DNA of 64,000 nucleotides from CAZIVP01 sp964542915 (lineage in GTDB: Bacteria > Calditrichota > Calditrichia > Calditrichales > Calditrichaceae), in the NCBI GenBank assembly GCA_964542915.1, contig CAZIVP010000001.1, positions 633,856 to 697,855 of the forward strand, in the 5' to 3' direction. Every line of letters begins with the position of its first letter. Position 1 is the stretch's first letter. The notes beneath the pieces are model-generated. The model was given only the letters and a program-made list of their open reading frames with translations, had not been told where the DNA came from and searched no databases. Below are positions 63,317 to 64,000 of the stretch, in pieces. The position numbers and the translations under genes were made by a program.

Positions 63317-63982
63317 CTAAAAACGTCTGAAATGCCGTTTTAAACCAATACCTGTAAAGATTGCCAGTAAAATCAAAACCGCTGAATTCAAAAAAGAGAT
63401 GATCAAACCTTCCGGTCCTTCCGGAAAGATAGCTTGCCGCTGGAATGGTAAATAACCCACCGGTATAACCCGGTATAGAGAAAATCCAACAGCATAACAG
63501 AAATCGCTCCAGAATTGCGGTTTACGCAATATTGTAAAATTTGCTAGGACAATATCGTAGTTGAAATGATAGCTTTTGACATATAGACCATTTAAAATAT
63601 GAATGATCGGAAATAAGAAACAAGCAAAAAACAAAAACCATAAAAAACTCCTTTGTGGTTTTTCACCATATCCAACAAATAATTTGTAAATCGAATAAAT
63701 GAAGTATAAAATATGATCACCAATATTTTTGAACAGCGTTTTTAAATTAAATCGTTTTCTGTAACCCAATCTTTTCATCTCAAATTCATTATAATAAAAC
63801 CAACTGGCCTCGGCGTAGCTTTTTATATTGTCAGATGCTGTTTTTAGACGGTTATACAGACTGGCGATTGTATTAAATCCCTGAGCATTTTTTATTTCCA
63901 GTTTAGTTCCCAATTCAGGATAAATATTATTTCTTATTAATAATTCATTGTCTTGGTTCAGCGGGAATTGGACTTTTAGCAT
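63317..63982 (-). CDS. Channel-like membrane protein (C-terminal type, possibly truncated)
   Basis: 221 residues. Residues about 35-75 (ASLYNRLKTASDNIKSYAEA, then WFYYNEFEMKRLG) and the following FVGYGEKPQRSFLWFL resemble the C-terminal part of proteins with pentapeptide or similar repeats followed by an ion-channel-like membrane domain. Three membrane helices follow (about 110-132, 160-178, 195-215) with FSLYRVIPVGYLP between them. No repeats are present before it. ATG 63982 is preceded directly by an in-frame TAA and lacks a good ribosome site, so the gene may have lost its N-terminal part upstream of the window. The nuclease gene begins 16 bases after its stop. Confidence 0.6.
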   Translation of the reverse strand: MLKVQFPLNQDNELLIRNNIYPELGTKLEIKNAQGFNTIASLYNRLKTASDNIKSYAEASWFYYNEFEMKRLGYRKRFNLKTLFKNIGDHILYFIYSIYKLFVGYGEKPQRSFLWFLFFACFLFPIIHILNGLYVKSYHFNYDIVLANFTILRKPQFWSDFCYAVGFSLYRVIPVGYLPFQRQAIFPEGPEGLIISFLNSAVLILLAIFTGIGLKRHFRRF

Positions 63983-64000
63983 TTAAAATAAGTAACACCT

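Overview
The window looks like chromosomal DNA of a Gram-negative (diderm) bacterium, most likely from the FCB side of the tree (Calditrichota or a relative); this placement is inferred. The supporting evidence is lipobox-bearing lipoproteins, a patatin-POTRA-barrel outer-membrane protein, the TIGR03545/TIGR03546 gene pair known only from outer-membrane bacteria, a lysine-type phosphoglycerate dehydrogenase shared with Bacteroidetes, and a MurE DNPR motif that points to diaminopimelate-type peptidoglycan. Base composition is close to balanced over most of the window and clearly richer in A+T in the last 3 kb.

Left part (1-18.5 kb): a mixed housekeeping stretch. It starts with a cut-off RsbW-like anti-sigma kinase, then a VanZ-like protein, an endonuclease/exonuclease/phosphatase lipoprotein and an alpha/beta hydrolase. 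A fabH-lipA pair follows. Next are a large soluble PAS/GAF hybrid histidine kinase whose stop codon abuts the start of a Mut7-C RNase-like gene, a TauE-type permease, a solitary urocanase, an unusual PPDK_N-nucleotidyltransferase fusion protein, and glutamate dehydrogenase with a clear terminator.

Centre (18.5-42.7 kb): the cell-envelope core. A full dcw operon on the + strand (mraZ-rsmH-ftsL-ftsI-murE-murF-mraY-murD-ftsW-murG-murC-ftsQ-ftsA-ftsZ, without murB and ddl) runs from a good promoter at 18.49 kb to a strong terminator at 34.95 kb. It meets, tail to tail, a CpoB/YbgF-like lipoprotein gene and the elongation operon mreB-mreC-mreD-mrdA-rodA on the - strand. An LD-carboxypeptidase gene follows. 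Septal and lateral wall synthesis, precursor synthesis and wall recycling thus lie together.

Right part (43-61 kb): central metabolism and envelope. It holds a lysine-type 3-phosphoglycerate dehydrogenase, a small cysteine-containing protein, a fused E1 and an E2 of a 2-oxoacid dehydrogenase complex, and a YgfZ/GcvT-like folate protein. Then come a minus-strand block (TIGR03546-TIGR03545-thioredoxin), an ABC-F ATPase, the patatin-barrel protein, a small membrane protein and full-length glycine decarboxylase GcvP with its terminator. Lipoate made by LipA would serve E2 and the glycine cleavage H protein.

Right edge (61-64 kb): an AT-rich accessory block on the - strand. It contains a channel-like C-terminal membrane protein, a predicted PD-(D/E)XK nuclease broken by a frameshift at an A9 run, a HipA-type kinase and a DUF3037 protein, with overlapping or abutting gene ends. 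This is the best candidate for an undescribed system here. I found no rRNA, tRNA, CRISPR array or insertion sequence.
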